Notes: generated by a model not told the origin, from the sequence alone. Positions 48,875 to 61,790 are shown, numbered from the stretch's first letter. The stretch: 64,000 nucleotides of DNA from Breviolum minutum Mf 1.05b.01 (GCA_000507305.1 DF240206.1:63539-127538), one strand, 5' to 3'. Made by a program: numbers and translations.

Positions 48875-49831
48875 ATAATGCCACGGATGCCTGTGGCAGC
48901 GCCTGTCCTCGCCACCAAGATGCTGAAGGATGGACATGTGATCTGATTGTTTATCAAAGTCTAAATTACTTAGTCGACATGATTATCACAAGGACACCAA
49001 GCAATGATCATGATTCACATGGATCGACTGTAATTTCGGCAAGTGGCTGTGGCCGTCTGGGGCGCATTCGACGGCGCAAGATACTGCTGCAACCAACAAG
49101 GTTTTCGAAGAGGACAACCATGATGCAATACCTGGCACGTCAACATGACCGAAGATTCTCAACCGAGCATAGCCGAGCCAGGACACGTGAAGGAGGCAAA
49201 GATGGGAGGCAACAGCGCGGCCTCGGAGGAACATTGGGATGAAAATGGTATTTTTTGGTTGTTTCAAAAACAACCAATTTTCTTCTTGTTCAACCATCTG
49301 CATTGTGCATCAATGATTCTTACAAAGACGTCCCATATCGTCCCCTGCATTTTCCCAATAACTACATCTACCAAAAAAAACATCATGACTTGTCCTGGGA
49401 TGGAAGAGGGCAGTTTGCACAGGTCATTTCATCATGGTTTCGAGTTTAAAACAATGTAGGTTCGACAAATCATCTTAGAAATGTGGGTTTGATGTGGGTG
49501 GAAATGCTATCACATGCTTAAATTACTCCAAGGCTGGCTCCCAGCAGGACAAAGTCCCTTCGAGCCAGTTCATGGCAAATGAGTTTCATGCCAAAGAAAC
49601 TGACACATCTGAAACCATTGCAGTTGATACATGGATGCTGTCAAGGTGCTACGTGTAGCACGTTGCTGGAAAGTGCACCTGGCGCGTCTGCGTGATCACG
49701 GCATGCTATGCTATGAGTTATGAGTTATGAGTTATGAGTTATGACTGAAAGATTGGAAGTGCGGGACGTGTGACTTATATATATATATACAACACGTGGT
49801 GAGTATTTCAGACAGTTTGATTTCTCAGTGC
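48875..49831. other. No supported gene
   Basis: No convincing exon was found here. It may be intron or 3' region of the glucan synthase gene. A short TA repeat lies at about 49778-49788 and a TGAGTTA repeat at about 49717-49745. Confidence 0.35.
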
Positions 49832-52800
49832 CTGAATAGGCCAGCATCAAGGCATCGATTTTCATATTGATCATCGCGTACCATGCAGCCAGGAAAAAGA
49901 CAGCAACCACAAACCTGGCAAGAAATGCAGTGCATCACTCAAAGAGGCAGTGACACTTGGTGGACCTGCTAGTAGAAAGAGAGCGCATTAGTGTATTTCA
50001 TGCTCCCCGCTCTTGCTTTTACACTTTTACACGCAAACAGTTTGCATGAATATATGCTTGTGGAGGGACTTACAATAACATACTCCGCCAACACACCTTC
50101 TGCTGGGACCTTTGCAGAATCGTCACTTGAACAGCAGCTTTGAGGTTGCTAAGACGGAAATAGGAGCCCAAAGAAATGAGAAGCGTAGAAATAACGTAGA
50201 AAGGGAGGATTGAAGTGAAAAGCTGAAGTGAGACGGGTAGAAGGTATAATAGCCTGACAATTGTCCATGCAGCATGTACAATCTACATAGATCATTTGCG
50301 AACTCTTTTCCCTTGCAGAGTGTGCTCAAAACTTGGCTCTTTTTGTCTGACCATAGGTTCCAAAGGTGTCCCCTCAACATCTCAATGCATCCCAGTTGCG
50401 TGATGTCTACCTCAGGCGGGAATGCGGAAAACAAGGCTCTTGACATGACGAAGGCAGCAAGTCGCTACAAGGGATGAATCCATTCTGCCGCTCAATTGTC
50501 CAAGGTGCCATAGATCGGTGCAGGCCACCGCTACGCGGCTTCAACTGAGTTCGATCGTACCATTCAACCCAGTGTCTTCCACTGTCCTGGACCAACTTTT
50601 GAGCAAAACCGGAGCCCTACACCTCAATGTTCACTTCACGGCTCCTCTAAGAAGAAGGCGACCAAACAGCGGAAGTCCTGCACAGCACATTCAGTCATGT
50701 AGGTATTTAAAATTCACCCCAAGAATACTTTCCTTCTCGACATTGATAGGTGGCAATCTCATTGACTGCTGCAAATCTTGAAACCATAAAGATCTCATCA
50801 CCATTTATCAATTTATCACCCATCCATGGAACATAACTAATCAGGCCTCACAAAAGTGTTTCCAAACAAACCTTGGCTCACAGTATTCACAGCCGGTTTC
50901 TGATGAAACTCACCAAGGTGAGATGCAGTTGAGCTTTGCAAAGATGCGACCCAAGAAACTGATAAGGGTTGAAGATAAACGGTGCCTTGGATTCTATCGC
51001 AGCCACTAGGCACTACTCCAAGCAATTCAAGCACTACAGTTTTATAGCACTTAGTTACAAAAATAAAATATAGTGATGAAAAGGGTATTTTGATGTAGTC
51101 CCTGTAGTCAGTATTTGGGCTTGAGATAGCTTGAGGCTATTCATGGTCTGAGGCTGTGAATCTATTCGGATGCTCAGTTGGATAGTTGGACCTGGTTGGA
51201 CCTGGACCACTTGCATCGAAGGTACCCACAGCCACGAAGCCACTGTGAGGAACAAGCAAATGAAGACCCACCAAACGTCATTGCTAAAGACTCCAGCACC
51301 TCCAGTTCGTTGATTGAATGGCTGATCTGATAGCTGGTGAACGAACTACAGCAAGCTCTGGAAACAACTGGCATGAACAGCAAAGTCCTGTGAGCAACGG
51401 AGCGGACAGAAACCCAACACCTCCTGCCTGAAACACCTCCGGCCAAGTAGATAAGGACTACTCCAGCAAGAAGAGTAACGCCATCCTCAGCGGCCAGAAC
51501 TCCAGTGTCACTCTTTACTCTTCATACCCTTCTGTTCTGAAGGACAGCCACTGACAGCCACTTTCTTTTGCGATACAACCCCGTGACCCGTTTCTTTTTT
51601 TGGTCAAGTTGCGTAGTATGCAATGGATGCGTAATCGAGGTAAAGCCCTCCAAGCTTTTTGAGCTGAAACCTCAGCACGGTTCGAACTCGTTTGAGCGTC
51701 CCTTTCCAGGATTCCACGGTTTTGGTGTCGTCCATGATCGAAGATGAGTAAAACAAAAGATGATGAATTGAGTGCAGCATTCGTCATTCGCAATGATGAG
51801 CAGCTTTCCAGGAACTGCTTCACCAATGAAGGGCCGCCGATCTGTGGGCAAACCTCGTCCGGTCGAGACGTAGGTGGCGCCTCCGTAGCGAATCTCATTG
51901 ATGACCTCACAGGGGGCACCAGTGGCTCGACATACGGCCATGGCTGAGTCATACTAAGTGTGGGGCATAGTGGCCAATGATCTTGGCCTGGAAAATAAAC
52001 ATCAACCTGAGAATTCAGAATGAAATTGAGATGCTGTGACTGATGCAGGAGATAAATTAAGGAGATGATATGCTGCACTGGGATTGAAGTCGCTGCAGTT
52101 GAGCATTTTCTGCGACGAAGCAGCTCGACGTTGCTAAAAAAGCTTGAATTCAGTCTCGACATGTCTCGACAAACATCAAACATGCGCTCGCCAAGAAACG
52201 GAGAGAGAGTAAACATTTGCTTGAAGAATCGTTCGCATGCAACCTGCCAAGAGGAATCCACTCTGCATGAGCAACACTTTTGACACCAAGATCTCCTATT
52301 ATCTCGGCCACCTAGCCGCCCTAGCGCCTATCTGCTTAAGCTCCAAGTACCAATTTCACCATTTGAATCAAATCCCAGTCATCTATTCACAGAAACTGGC
52401 AACGCAGAAGCCTTGAGGTTCCGTTCCATCCACATCTCTGCCTTGCTGCGCTTGACAAAAATGGACACTCACTATTACTCATTATGGTACATTTGCATGC
52501 GGTTTTTAGTGAGCTGAGATGATATGCTGCCAAGCTTCCAAAAGTGGAAGAGAAGTTGCCACTAAGAAGAGCAGCAATAGCCAGGAGAACCAAACCTTTG
52601 TAGTCAATTGTGAAGTTGACTTGCGGGAGCAATGTCAGTAGTGGAGGCTTGTTCCTCCATACCACAAAATCGAGATAATAAATTTCAACGTACACAGTTT
52701 TGGAGTCGTTTTTCTCGGAAAACTCCACTGAACTCATTGGATTTAATTAATGGATTTCGATGTTTTGATGATCCCTGGAATCAGAAATTTGAGGATCCCC

Positions 52801-55800
52801 TACTCCAACGGTCTTCGCCATGACTTCAGCGGACGACATATTCACCTGCAGGCCGTTGGACCAGGAGATGGATCAAAATAGGTCAAGATTTTGTTTGTCT
52901 ATTGGGATTAGGAGTGGATTATACAAGTGGGTGTCAGTCAAAATTATCTTGCGGGAAATCGGGAGTTAGTTACTCATGTCACCTGATCCACTTTCTTGCA
53001 GTGCTCAGTGGGCTTTTGAACCACTTTCCAGGCCAACCATGCCAACCTGCTCCAAGTTCAGAAAAGCCTCGAAGATGCCACCACGCACCTAGCAATGCAA
53101 GCAATGCACAATTCTTAACTTGAATCCCTTTTTTTATGGCTACGTCTAGGCCCCTAGGCTGTCCAAATTGTCACATTGCGTTTCTGCACCTCGTCTGCCA
53201 AGAGGACCAGCAGCCAAACAAAGACCAACAATGGCATGCTCCAAGAGACGAAGAGTTGCCTAAACCAACGAAGTGCCGACTGAGTGCCTTCATGGCTTTT
53301 GCTTTAACGAAGTGGCAAGTAAAGGATCTGAAACGTATATGAAAGACAGCAGCAACTGGGCCAAGAAACGTGAAGTAATATCCAACATGTGCCTCGGTTC
53401 AATTTCTTCTTAGACAATCCTGAAACGTTTCCAGATGATGTCTCACATGATCCGCATGTGACCCACTTGCATGCAAGGATCGTAGTAGAAGGTGAGCGCC
53501 TCTCAATTTACATGCGAACAACTTCCATGCAGCACCATTGCCATGCTCAAATGTGTGGCACATGTACCCACCAGTAAAGGACCCATCCTTACCCTTCTTT
53601 GAGAAAATTTGATTGGGCAATTCAACAAACATAAACGTCTCTCAAGCCACTTTTTGACCGTACGTATCAGGACTGGGAGTCGGCCTCTGGCAAATGAAGC
53701 ACTTGCCCCAAGCGGAAGGCTTGTCGTGTTAAGACTTGCTCACCTGAACTTGAGAAGTTGAGAGCACTCAGAGATCACCTGACCCTTCAGTGTTGGGACA
53801 TCAGAAATCAGCCTGTGCCCGAAGAAAGCTTGGAGAAGAAACCCAGCACCGTGTTGAAGCCAAGATCACGGCCCTGCGCGCAAGTTGAAATGGACGACTG
53901 AAGGGGATCACGGTGACGTCATGTGTCTATGACAGGTGTCTCAACCACTACTTGCCTTGGCCAAGTGAAAATACTCTGAATGCCTAAGTTGTGCGGTGCA
54001 AAGGGAACCAAAAAAACTTGACAACTTCATGAGGGCATGTCGACACTCCGGGAAGAGCTTCACAAAATAGCATGCGAGAACTGCTAAGTGAAGAAGGTTT
54101 GAGCTAAATTGATGCTCAGAAACTTGATGGTTCGACCGTTGCCTCTAAGTGTGAAATCCATTCCTGGCCGAGGAGTCGATGTCATGACAGGAACCGTCAA
54201 TGCCATCGTCAATGCATCTCGCGACTCGCCTGCGAAAATGTCCTCTGAAAGGTTCACGGTCTTTGTAGCTTTGGACACGCCTCCCTGCTGCATCATGAAG
54301 AGCCTTGAACGAAAGCAAACGGAAACAGGCCACGTTTTAGGTGATTCAAAGTCAAACAGTCATTCATTCAGGTGGAGTTGAGAAATCCGCCGACCCGGTT
54401 CGGCGTGCACAGTCTTCTTTTCTTATGTAGAATCTAAAATTTGTCACAAAATCCAAAATCCAAAATCCCCAAACTCCAAAATCCCCAAAATCCCCTAAAA
54501 TCCAAAATCTTCCGCCAAAATCCAAAATTTGGGGCGTTGGGGGNCATAACTATCCAAATTCCAAGATCCAAACCAACTCTATCTGATACAGTTGGAAAAG
54601 GATAGCAAAATGCTTTCTCAAAATTAGAAGAAAAGGAAACCAAGAGTATAATTTTCATGATTTCTGGGTCTTCAAAGGCACGGTTGGGCTATATGTGTCC
54701 GGTCGATGGGCTTAGACAACCGCGACCCCCGCCCCGGGGAAATTGCCCGGGTCGGCGGCCACAGGCGCCAGCCTGTTTTAAATATTCAGTCTTTTAGTGT
54801 ATACGAAATCATGAGGGATGTTCATGGTATGACATGAGTCGCAAACGTGTTTGAACGTGTTTTCACATGTCTTCACTGGACGCGCATGGTCTTTTTCGCC
54901 AAGTAGCTTGTTCATAATGTCAGGATGACCATAGTGCATGCGAGCGCCAAGCACGGCCTCAAACGCCGCTCAAAGAATCTCAATCCAAAAATTGGACGTT
55001 CCTATGATCTATATACATATATATAACCAGATCCTTGCTGCAAGTGATTGAGTTCCCCGAACTTCAAGCTTGACCGTCTCATGTTACAGCTGCCATGCAA
55101 AAATTCCCTATTGCCAAACTACTGGATCTGACAAGAGGCATATGTTCGTTGCAAAATGGTGCCAAAGGCCACTTCTGCTGAAGCAGCAAAATCTCCAATG
55201 GAGCCAATATCACCTCGAATCGAGGAACTTGACAGCTCAACTGTTGAGTCAGCTTTTTTAAGGAAATCATCTCCACATGCGCGTCGTACAGGGGCAAACA
55301 GTGGTAAAGGCCGGTAAAGGGGATTTGAAAACATGTTCACAATTCGAAAGGCACCTGCGAGACAAGGACTTGAGCCGAGTTTCTTGTGATGTGTTCTGGA
55401 AACCCAACGATTCGCTTCGACAAGCTATCGCCCCGCTTCTTTGAGCGGAACTCGCCTCGCCCAAATCAACTCGAATCAACTGGGATTCGGATGGTTTCTG
55501 CGAGTATCGATAGGAACGTGCAACCTTGAAAATCTAAGAGAAAATCACCAATCTTGCCACTATGACATCTGCAAGGCATCTGTAAAGAGTGTGAGAGTTG
55601 CCATCGCGGTACTTCTCGGCCAAGTTACCGAGAGCACAAGGAAGCAACATCATCTGCTCCTCAGACGAGACTCAGTGAAACAGTCTGGCAAAGTGGCAAA
55701 ATCTATCCTGGTCCCAACATGTTCCAACAGAAACCACATGACACACACATTGTTGGTTTGCTCTACCCGTAACCATTGACTAGGGAAAAACTCATTCCAA

Positions 55801-58800
55801 AAGCTCAGGAGTCATCATTACACAACACGCACTTGAAGAATCAAACCGCCAAACCTGCAAATGAAGGCGAGTTTAGAGCATATAAATGTCGTGTCCCCTC
55901 CGTACCAAGTGTCAAAGTATGCCCCTTGGTTGGCATCGATGCATTGGGTGAACACACCCCGCATGAAGGGAATCGCATGGTTTTGATTGTCACCTTTTCC
56001 ATCTCCCAAAATCGGATAGCCGGGAAGTTCTACACGGAATTTCGCCTGCAGGAAGTCACAACATGTCAGAACTCGGACTTGTCCCGAATGCAGATATACA
56101 CTTGAATACCATCCAAGAAAGAGCCTCTTCAGTTCCTGTTTCAAGCGATTTTTCAGTACTGAAACGTGGCAAAGTCAACAGGAACAGTTCAACATGTCAG
56201 TGTAAGGCAATAGATCCTGTACATGATGAGCGCGTCAAAACATGATGTTTCAGATGCAAAACTGCTGCCTTCTTCAGACCAGTTGGTAGGTCCTCACAGG
56301 CCCCGTCAATCAAACTGCTGTAGTACCGGCGCTTCTGCTTGGGATGAACCGAGTCCAACTCAGCTGTGATGCCTTTGTCGTCCTTGGGTTAAGCTGCTGA
56401 GTCATCAAGTGAAGTCTGTTGATTCAAAGATTTGTTGGATGTCTATCTAATCTACTTTATGAGTTTGCATAGTGTTTTAGATGTTTCGCCCTGCCCCCTA
56501 CCGCCCAAGGGCAAAGCATGGACCCACAAAAATTCACAAGTTTACTCGGAATCAGCTTCCAGTTTCAACCAAGGAAGCCAAACAACGCAAACAACGAAGG
56601 TACGACATGGGATGAAGACATGAAGACATGCGACGTGTCGAGATTTTGTCGAGATCCAAGAAACGCAATCTATGAAGGCAACCTTCAAGCAGTCCGGAAA
56701 CTTGGCAAACATCCTGAAGTGAATCACTGAAGTGCTTGCTGTGCTTGCTGTGCAAGTCGTGCAAGTCGTATGCTACCATTGTATTGTGACTGCTCTAATT
56801 ACAATGTTATGTATGCATATGTATGCTGTATACTGAGTATACTGAGTATACTGTATGCCTTTTGTCATTGGTGAAGAACAATTGTAGACACTCGAATGAC
56901 TGTGCGGTCTCCTATTGGTGTGCTCCAGTTGCGTCCGATCAAAGAACTTGTACCTTGCTTGATGCAAGGGCAGCATATGGGGCAAGGCATGCTTGCAAAT
57001 CGTACTTCCTACTTGCAAAACTTTGACCTTTGTAATGGGTTGCCAAGAATTTGCCGTTGACCAGTAACCGGGATCAAAGATGCAGGCTTCAACTTGCTGT
57101 CCCAGTCACATTTGCATCGAAACTAAGCCTGAAGTGGTGATACCAGAGATTTTCGGATTGCAGGGTTGCCAGGTGCTGCTTGCCACATGTTGCTACATAT
57201 CACAAGCAACACACATAACTATCATAATCCATATTCAGCTTCTGTATCAAGATGATCAACTCGATCCAGACTGCAGAGTCCCTGTTTTAAATCAAGGAAC
57301 ATGTGAAGCAATCGCTGGCATTCCAAATTCCCGGCTTGGCCAGGCTGCTCTTCCGATCTGCCTGAACCTGACCCCGTGGCAAAAGCTGAACCATCTAGGA
57401 ATCTGGGAAGTTAACTCACAAAAGATCACAAAAGACTGATCGGCCAGTCCAAGTGCGTGTCAGCAAGTGACAGGCCTCCCAGTGACATTGCAGTGCTGGA
57501 TGATAGAGGCACATGCCTGCGACCTTACAAGGGCGATGAGCCCCCATATTAAGTCCCGGCAGAAGACCATGGTTGCAGATGGTGCCCCTTATTGCAATGA
57601 ATGTTGCTTGGGCCCTAGAACCGGTTTGCTTCGGAGGCCCGGTACCTGAAGTGCCTAGGCCCCCTCCATGCCCAGAAGACATCTACGACAAATAGTGACA
57701 GCAGATCATTTGCAGTGAAGATGCTGTACGCCAAAGAGTTTGCATACGCATGGATGCCCAAGCACTGATCGTGCTCCACTGTTGATCTGTGTACCTTGCC
57801 ATGGCTCATTGCCACACGATGCCACACTTGACTTCACAGTGAACCAACAGAATGCCAAAACGTGGGGATCTACATATGTCCAGAAGTGTTGAGATAGTTT
57901 GGAGAACATGACAAGGCAGTGCAGCTAAAATGCTCTTCCCATTGACTTCCCTGCACCGGCCATCCGCTGTCTCCCCATTTCACCTGCCAACTTGGAACAA
58001 ATTCAAATCAACTTCAGCAACTTCCGAGTTTCCCTTGCCTGCATCCTGTTTGAGAAAGTCAGGAATTCCTCCTCGTACTTGGCAGCAAGCCTGAAGATTG
58101 AGAGGCAGGAGAATGGATTTGCCACATACCTGGATTCTCATTGATTTTACCCAATTTGGAATCACAAAGAAACACGAGGTGATCGATGAGTTCTTGGGTG
58201 AACTGAGGCCCAAACCAATCCATCAGAGGAACAGTTTCTTCACGCCCCTGGAAGAGCTCCTTTTTCAACATGAGGATCGATTCTCCGTAGTGTGGAATGC
58301 CTCAGGTGAAACAAACGCATCAAACAATTCAATGCTAGCCGTTTCCTCTGAGGGGATGGATCGATCGATGATATGTCAACGTCAAAACTTTCTTCACCAC
58401 CTAATCAGCCGATGCGGCAGAGCAAATACAAGCCAATAGACACAAATACTATACAACTTTGCAGATGAGACCCAAACAACTTCCCAAACAGAATTGTGCG
58501 AATATGTCACCTTGATCACCACCAAAAAAATTGCATATATAAAATAAAATCATAAATCAATGTAAATCAGATAATCAGGTCACACACAGTGAGGCCAGGG
58601 AAGTATGGTGCGCGAAAGGGTCGTGGCATTGGCAACCCTAAGCCTCGAGACAAGGCCAGGAGCCGCCATTGCACCTGGAGCGAATCCAGGTGCCATCCAC
58701 TTGATGTATATATCTTTTCAACGGTTCAGGTCCAGGTGGAGTCTGCTGAGTTTGATTTGACAAGTTTGACATAGTTTGGTTGAACCACTTACGAAGAGAT

Positions 58801-61790
58801 GAAGTTTTTGTTGGAGTGAACGTGTGAGCAAACGTGAGCAAAGAAGACGTGGATGCATGGCAAGGTGCATCCGCATTGTTTGGCCAGTGCGCATCATGCA
58901 TGCAGCAATAGGTCTTGAAACCCACCTACGCATCGGACAAGTCTGTTCGGGTTGCATTGCTTCAGAAAGTCTGTGGTGGCAATCATGGGCATATTTCAGA
59001 AACACGTAGCAACAATAAGACCGAAAAGAACAATAAACACATACGATCAGTCAAAGGATATCTTCCACATTTGCAGACACATGTGATCCGCACATAATAT
59101 TTTGTCTACTATAATACCTTAATTTTTGGATTCACCTAGGTTACCCATGGTTACCCATGAATCATGATTTGCACATGACCCAAGATCGTGCCTCGAAGGC
59201 AGTTTTCTCTCGAAAGATGTCCGGCACTTTGATCTTCCTTCGCGGCTTCGGTGTGTGTGATCCGGGTGCCGCCTTCGTCGTCGGGGCGTAGCTGCCCAGG
59301 TCAGGTTCGACAACATCGACCACGTCATCACGACCACTTGGAGAGAGGGGTTCACGACGTCGTTTGGCCAAAGGCTGTCGCAGTTGTTGCCAATAGACCT
59401 GTGAAACATAATTGCAACATTGACATAAGTGAAACATATTGACATATTGTGAACGTGCCAAGTCGCGAAACTGTCTGACAAGCAACTGCTGTTGAATCGA
59501 ATAGGAATCTTTGCCATACAATATCTCACACAGTGCATTCACGGATGTTTCCCTCACCTTTAAACAATCTCAATACCTGACCTCTAAGCAAAGTGGCAAC
59601 AGCAACAGTAAAGAGATTTACAGGAGCATAAGGAGCTAAGCGATAGAAATCTTGGTTACTTCCTTTTCCTGAATGGAGAGTTAAGGCACTTGATGTCCAG
59701 ACTCACCGGATTTAAAGGAGAAATCTCCCATGAGGTGATTGTCGATTTTGTCCTCGTAACGCATATATTCCAGGATTCGATCCCAAATCGCCGGAAAGTA
59801 TGGCGAAAATTGCGCCACCTGAGAGCCAGAGCAAAAAATTAGCCAACATCACCTTTCGATCGTCTCACTATCTGAATCTACATGTTGAATGATTTCCAGA
59901 AGTTATCACCACAAACCATATAGACATGAAAAATCACTATAGACTATGGTCAAATATCAAACTAGTATATGATGTCAATTGCACTCAAGAGCTATATATA
60001 TATATATGTTATATCATATCAGATTATATATATCATCATCGCTCTGGAAAGGTTGAACTTCAAGCATTGTCATTTTCATGTCATTTTCCTCTATTCTAAC
60101 CTAGTCTCCTCTAAATAGTCTCCTGTATCCTACCTAGTCCCGTCTCGATACTTTTTGCCACCTGTTCGGCTCCAACTCGACTCTCTGAGCCCGCGAAGGA
60201 ATACGGGAGCACCTGAAACGAGCGAGTCTTATGCGTTTGAAATTGTTTTGTTCAGAAAGATACGAATCTTCAAAGAGAACAGAATCAGTATAACTAATGA
60301 CAATTATATCATAAATAATTATAATGAGATATAGTGATATTGTCATGCCAATTCTCGGGTGTATTACATATTTTGCGTTGGAAACAGTCGCATTTTATGT
60401 AAAATCTCATTCTCAAAGGCACCTTGCGAGAGAAACGTTCTGGCAACTTGGCCACAGAATCCTCCAAGGCCCATGTGAAACAACGACATCCGCGCTGGAC
60501 CATTACGGTGGCGACGCCCAAAATGGAGCACAGCAAAGTAAACCAGAGCTGTGTATCGGAGATGAAGAGAACAAAGGTTGTAGACCAAAGGACCTTGCTT
60601 CAAGTAGTGCAAAAATGAAACATCAACTGATTACCTTCAACTGCAGCATCCTGAGCGTTTCAAAGAGTATCATGACATATCATGGCATTTGGAGTGGCAT
60701 TTGGATGCATTTGGCATGTGTATGCACATACTAATATGATATCCATCTCTGACGAGCTGCAAACCACAAAAGGAAATCAGAGCCCCACTCGGTGCTGTAA
60801 TAGATCTGTGATAGCTCTGACACTGATTCACGTCCCGGCAATGCAATTTGCAACTCTACCGTGGCTTCAAACATGGCGCGAAAGATGATCAAGGCCAAGA
60901 TGAATTTGATGGCGAAAAGAGTAATCCAAAAACTGTAACGCACCAGTCGTGACAGGAGTGGAGCTGGACTCATCTCCCACATCATGTCGGAATTGCTGCC
61001 ACAGCTTCTGATACAAGATCCGGATGGGACGAAAAGCAAATATCCCAAACCAATGCCTGAAAGAACAAAGTGAAACACCAACAAAGGTGCTAAAGGCAAT
61101 CCGAGCATGCTATCTGCACCAAGGGTGGAATCACGAATTCCAGCATAGGTCAAGATGGGCAGCATCCTCACGGACTTGATTCATTTGTCATTTGGTCAGC
61201 ATCGCCGCATCGCTATGCTATGAATTCAGTTTAATGAAAAAAGCTAACACAAACTTCAAAGGATCATGATGTGCTAAGGCGAGGTCCACCAAAGTGCCTT
61301 CCAGATGCCTCAGCAAGAAATGGTGCCGTATGGATTTCTATGGTATCCTGAATTTAATTCCAGTAAATGTATACTTGCGCTCTTCAGCACCAATCTGTTC
61401 TGAGTGCAGCCCTGTCACTCCGGCTGAAGCATGCCAGAGGAGCTTGTAATCGTAGAACACGTCCTAGCACAACACTACGTGGCTATCTTTGGCAAGATTT
61501 TCTTGTGACCACATATGATGAACGATACTTAGATTGACTTAGATGGTGTTGAAATCCTTTGTTGAGAATCTTTTGCATTGCCGACTTCGTAAAGGCATCC
61601 CGAATTTGTCCTGTGACTTGCCAACGAGCACAAGACCATAGCAGCGCATGGAGCGGCACCACCAATGCCACTGCAGCGAAACGTACACCGCCACTGGTGC
61701 CAAGCAAAGGCACTTGACCATCCAAAGGTTCTGGGTCTCCAGCAACAGCACCTGAGATTTTTGCAGAAGGCTTCTCGATTCTCAATTTTC
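49832..61790 (-). CDS. 1,3-beta-glucan synthase (GT48, FKS1/callose synthase type), many exons
   Basis: Collinear minus-strand exons reproduce the order of FKS1 and callose synthases, plasma-membrane enzymes that polymerise UDP-glucose into 1,3-beta-glucan. N-terminal membrane exons are at about 61560-61790 and 60770-61165 ([20 protein letters not shown]), then 60423-60593 ([14 protein letters not shown]) and 59707-59818 ([20 protein letters not shown]). Central exons are 58130-58300 ([18 protein letters not shown]), about 56655-56713 ([15 protein letters not shown]), 55906-56045, about 55133-55290 ([17 protein letters not shown]), 54230-54284 and the following exon from 54163. The C-terminal part is about 52140-52262 ([19 protein letters not shown]), 51805-51953, 51437-51512, about 51220-51299 ([17 protein letters not shown]), about 50483-50595 ([12 protein letters not shown]), 50097-50222 and 49832-49914, mostly membrane helices. 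Start and stop codons were not fixed, and the exon with the GKGRDLG-like stretch was not found. The product is probably wall or storage beta-glucan. Confidence 0.88.
50097..50222 (-). CDS. Glucan synthase exon: C-terminal membrane helix
   Basis: Exactly 42 codons lie between TTCAG|CTT and GAAG|GTGTG, phase 0 at both ends. It reads [20 protein letters not shown], then [19 protein letters not shown]. There is one transmembrane helix followed by a short amphipathic stretch. The next exon, 49832-49914 (CCAG|GTT), adds another helix ([20 protein letters not shown]). Confidence 0.6.
51805..51953 (-). CDS. Glucan synthase exon with STGRG signature
   Basis: The segment reads [19 protein letters not shown] then [10 protein letters not shown]. 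This matches the GGARYISTGRGFATSR-PF signature of fungal FKS1 and the GGAKYRATGRGF of plant callose synthases. It follows the [12 protein letters not shown] exon exactly as RFFRHLLSLSPMF precedes this motif in FKS1. The acceptor is probably CTTAG|TAT. The donor is uncertain (a GC site at 51804). Confidence 0.85.
54100..54284 (-). CDS. Glucan synthase exon pair around a 66-base intron
   Basis: The exon at 54230-54284 (GCAG|GGA) reads [19 protein letters not shown], the RGGISKA...LSEDIFAG signature of glucan synthases. A GC donor at 54229 and an acceptor at 54164 (GCCAG|GAA) remove 66 bases. The frame then continues [15 protein letters not shown], matching the G-N-x-T-L-R-G segment that directly follows in the family. 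The intron length is a multiple of three without stops, so gene finders may read through it. The low end of the second exon is approximate. Confidence 0.85.
54385..54545. repeat. Dispersed repeat element, copy 2
   Basis: It has the same head as the copy at 26391 (AATCCGCCGACCCGGTTCGG onward, with one fewer CTT unit) and the same AAAATTTGTCACAAAATCC transition. A shorter array of CCAAAATCC units follows, and the same end, AATTTGGGGCGTTGGGGG, is reached just before an N at 54544. It lies inside an intron of the glucan synthase, immediately upstream of the exon at 54230-54284. Confidence 0.85.
55906..56045 (-). CDS. Glucan synthase exon with NQNHAI signature
   Basis: After a CTGCAG|GCG acceptor the exon reads [34 protein letters not shown] and [11 protein letters not shown]. 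It ends at CTTG|GTACGG. This is the catalytic-region signature LPG.P.LGEGKPENQNHAIIF-RGE...IDMNQDNY of GT48 enzymes. Dinoflagellate-specific changes include PFMRG for the usual I-F-x-RGE, so the usual Glu after RG is Val here. Confidence 0.9.
58130..58300 (-). CDS. Glucan synthase exon with IPHYGE segment
   Basis: The CTGAG|GC acceptor and CCAG|GTATG donor bound an exon reading [18 protein letters not shown], then [20 protein letters not shown] and [14 protein letters not shown]. It corresponds to IPHYSEKILLSLREI in FKS1 (TPYYSE in plants), the start of the catalytic half. Confidence 0.85.
60423..60593 (-). CDS. Glucan synthase exon with DTQLW segment
   Basis: Exactly 57 codons lie between CAAG|GTC and CAAG|GTGCC, phase 0. 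The exon reads [20 protein letters not shown], then [17 protein letters not shown]. The D-T-Q-I-W-Y...G segment at the end of the N-terminal membrane cluster of callose synthases is clear. The next exon (59707-59818, [20 protein letters not shown]) corresponds to the F...WN.II...R.ED.I.N.EM stretch. Confidence 0.85.

Noticed and set aside
59401-59470. Continuous coding through the 59.16-59.56 kb block
   Set aside because: An AT-rich stretch ending TTTCACAG interrupts two charged, protein-like parts. A GC-AG intron of about 70 bases is more likely than a hydrophobic insert.
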